64,000 nt of DNA from JBNNGK01 sp050268245 (lineage in GTDB: Bacteria; Pseudomonadota; Gammaproteobacteria; Enterobacterales; Enterobacteriaceae). Positions 62,944 through 64,000 of the stretch are shown here, one piece after another (position 1 is the first letter of the stretch; each line of letters begins with the position of its first letter). The notes below the pieces were generated by a model. The model had not been told where the DNA came from, did not search any database, and was given only the letters and a program-made list of their open reading frames with translations. The DNA is taken from positions 133,551 through 197,550 of the forward strand of contig NZ_JBNNGK010000009.1 of the NCBI RefSeq assembly GCF_050268245.1. The letters are read 5' to 3'. The translations under genes and the position numbers were made by a program.

Positions 62944-63756
62944 ATGATGTATCAGATAATTTGCTCGCAAGGACGCGTTGGAGACAAGACTGATTCAACG
63001 CTGAGGGGAGCAAAGCTAACCGCCGATTTGCTGGAGCAAAAATTGGGGATGAAGGCCACATTTTTGGGGAACCCCTCGCCAGGGAAAGATGATACATGGG
63101 AAACCTGTTTACCTGAGGCAGCGACGACATTAACCCAGCTACAAAGCGAACTCCGTCAAGATCTGGAACGCGCGGGAACCTCTATTCTGGCATTGAATAC
63201 GTGCTCTACCAGTTTAGCGACGCTGCCCGCCGTTGTTGCCAAGCATCCCGACGTAAAAATATTGTGGATAGATGCTCACGGGGATTTTAATACTCCATCA
63301 ACCTCTGAAACCGGATACTTAGGCGGTATGGTGTTAGGGGCAGTGTGCGGCCTATGGCAAAGTGGCTATGGCGCAGGCGTTAAGCCTGAGCAGGTCGTGT
63401 TAGTCGGTGCGCATGATATCGATGAAAAAGAACGAGAACTGCTAACCAGTCACAACATTAAAATAATCCCCCCTAAAAATGTCACACCCGACGAAATCGT
63501 AAAGGTTATCGGGAATTCTAAGGTCTGGATTCATATTGATTGGGACGTGCTCGAACCCGGTGAAATTAATGCAGATTACAAGGTTCATGGGGGAATATGT
63601 TTAGCTCAACTTGTCGAAACTGTTCAACAAATCCCGCGAGAGCAAGTTTTAGGTTTGGAGCTCGCCGAGTTTAGTGCCGACGATGTTGACTCAGCGTTAA
63701 ATAAAAAATCCCTGTCTAATATTCTTTCCGTGGTGGATGCATTGTTTTTGAAATGA
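62944..63756 (+). CDS. Arginase/agmatinase-fold protein with altered metal site
   Basis: A 270-residue ureohydrolase-fold protein. Two Mn-binding motifs are clear: WIDAHGDFNTP (Asp110, His112, Asp114) and HIDWDVLEPGE (Asp199, Asp201, with Glu in place of the usual second Asp-Pro). The first motif, normally GGDHS with a Mn-ligand His, aligns with NTCSTSLA, so that ligand seems lost. The ATG at 62944 follows AAGGGG by nine bases; an ATG at 62935 is too close. Substrate unknown. It is followed nine bases later by a gene cut by an IS. Confidence 0.8.
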   Translation: MMYQIICSQGRVGDKTDSTLRGAKLTADLLEQKLGMKATFLGNPSPGKDDTWETCLPEAATTLTQLQSELRQDLERAGTSILALNTCSTSLATLPAVVAKHPDVKILWIDAHGDFNTPSTSETGYLGGMVLGAVCGLWQSGYGAGVKPEQVVLVGAHDIDEKERELLTSHNIKIIPPKNVTPDEIVKVIGNSKVWIHIDWDVLEPGEINADYKVHGGICLAQLVETVQQIPREQVLGLELAEFSADDVDSALNKKSLSNILSVVDALFLK

Positions 63757-63765
63757 GGGTTTTCC

Positions 63766-63921
63766 ATGAGCGTTTTTACAGATAAAGTATCGCCAGCCCC
63801 CGCTTTAATTGAAGACAGAAAAATTTTATTTACTCATTCAGAACTTATAGACTTGATACCCACGCTTTGTAACTGGAAAAAAAACGCATGGGAGCAGTTT
63901 AGTTTTGTAGTGGCACACTGA
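63766..63921 (+). pseudogene. 5' fragment of an unknown gene interrupted by an insertion sequence
   Basis: An ATG behind GAGGG, nine bases after the arginase-like stop, opens a frame of 51 codons (MSVFTDKVSPAPALIEDRK and then ILFTHSELIDLIPTLCNW). The last few codons before the TGA at 63919 appear to be IS sequence. It was probably co-transcribed with the arginase-like gene and is now truncated. Family not recognised from the fragment. Confidence 0.65.
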
Positions 63922-64000
63922 ATTTGGCCACCTGAATAGAGGTGGTATCATCACCTCACAGTCAAAACAGGTGACATTATGACCGGACGTAACAGACGCA
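63906..64000 (+). mobile_element. Left end of an IS3-family insertion sequence (runs off the window)
   Basis: From about 63906 the sequence TGTAGTGGCACACTGAATTT and then GGCCACCTGAATAGAGGTGG resembles the ends of IS3-family elements as I recall them. An orfA-like start ATG at 63979 (MTGRNRR) follows AGGTGA. The exact boundary is uncertain between 63905 and 63920. Transposase lies beyond the window. Confidence 0.6.
63979..64000 (+). CDS. IS3-family transposase OrfA, first codons only
   Basis: ATG followed by codons for TGRNRR, a basic start like the OrfA helix-turn-helix proteins of IS3 elements. Only seven codons are in the window, so the call rests mainly on the upstream IS end. Confidence 0.45.

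Overview
This window looks like the core chromosome of an enterobacterium. The gene order is that of the E. coli tolC-to-yhaK arc (tolC, ygiBC, ygiD-zupT-ribB, ubiK, hldE-glnE-ygiF, ygiM-cca, uppP, folB, plsY, tsaD, rpsU-dnaG-rpoD, mug-ileX, fadH, rlmG, ygjP, ygjR, alx, sstT, uxaAC, exuTR, yqjA-mzrA, yqjCDEK, yqjFG, yhaJK). The proteins resemble but are not identical to E. coli, there is a 126-bp ERIC-type repeat, and several inserted cassettes are of the kind seen in Yersiniaceae. Serratia or a close relative is my best guess; this is inference from recalled family sequences, not from a search.

Layout. 1-512: 3' end of tolC. 654-6906: dihydroxyacetone/glycerol cassette gldA-dhaK-dhaL-dhaM with its regulator dhaR, lying between tolC and ygiB. 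7260-28905: housekeeping block (ygiBC, zinc import, riboflavin with an FMN riboswitch, ubiquinone and LPS heptose genes, glutamine synthetase adenylyltransferase, CCA-adding enzyme, undecaprenyl-PP phosphatase, folate, phospholipid and t6A genes, and the rpsU-dnaG-rpoD operon). 28999-30854: a small accessory cluster between rpoD and mug: an ERIC repeat, a stand-alone caspase/CHAT-like protein, a RhiA-like protein and a Mor-like regulator. 31089-31814: mug and the lysidine-type tRNA-Ile2. 32683-38351: GABA-catabolism-like cluster (transaminase, semialdehyde dehydrogenase, AAAP carrier, divergent MocR regulator). 38298-39914: an ABC-F ATPase with an attenuator-like leader. 40284-62188: fadH through yhaK, including the manganese/alkali riboswitch before alx, the hexuronate genes and the yqj envelope cluster. 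A decayed ygjV remnant sits between sstT and uxaA, and a 182-bp tandem repeat array occupies the yqjG-yhaJ gap. 62189-64000: start of an accessory region with an arginase-fold protein and a second gene cut by an IS3-family element that runs off the window.

How the parts work together. GldA oxidises glycerol to dihydroxyacetone, which DhaK/DhaL phosphorylate with phosphate passed from the PTS through DhaM; DhaR probably senses this flux. UxaC, UxaA, ExuT and ExuR form the galacturonate/glucuronate entry route. GabT, GabD and the linked carrier would convert GABA or a similar omega-amino acid to succinate under the MocR regulator. The least explained parts are the RhiA/caspase-like/Mor-like cluster, the ABC-F leader, the repeat array and the arginase-like gene with an altered metal site.
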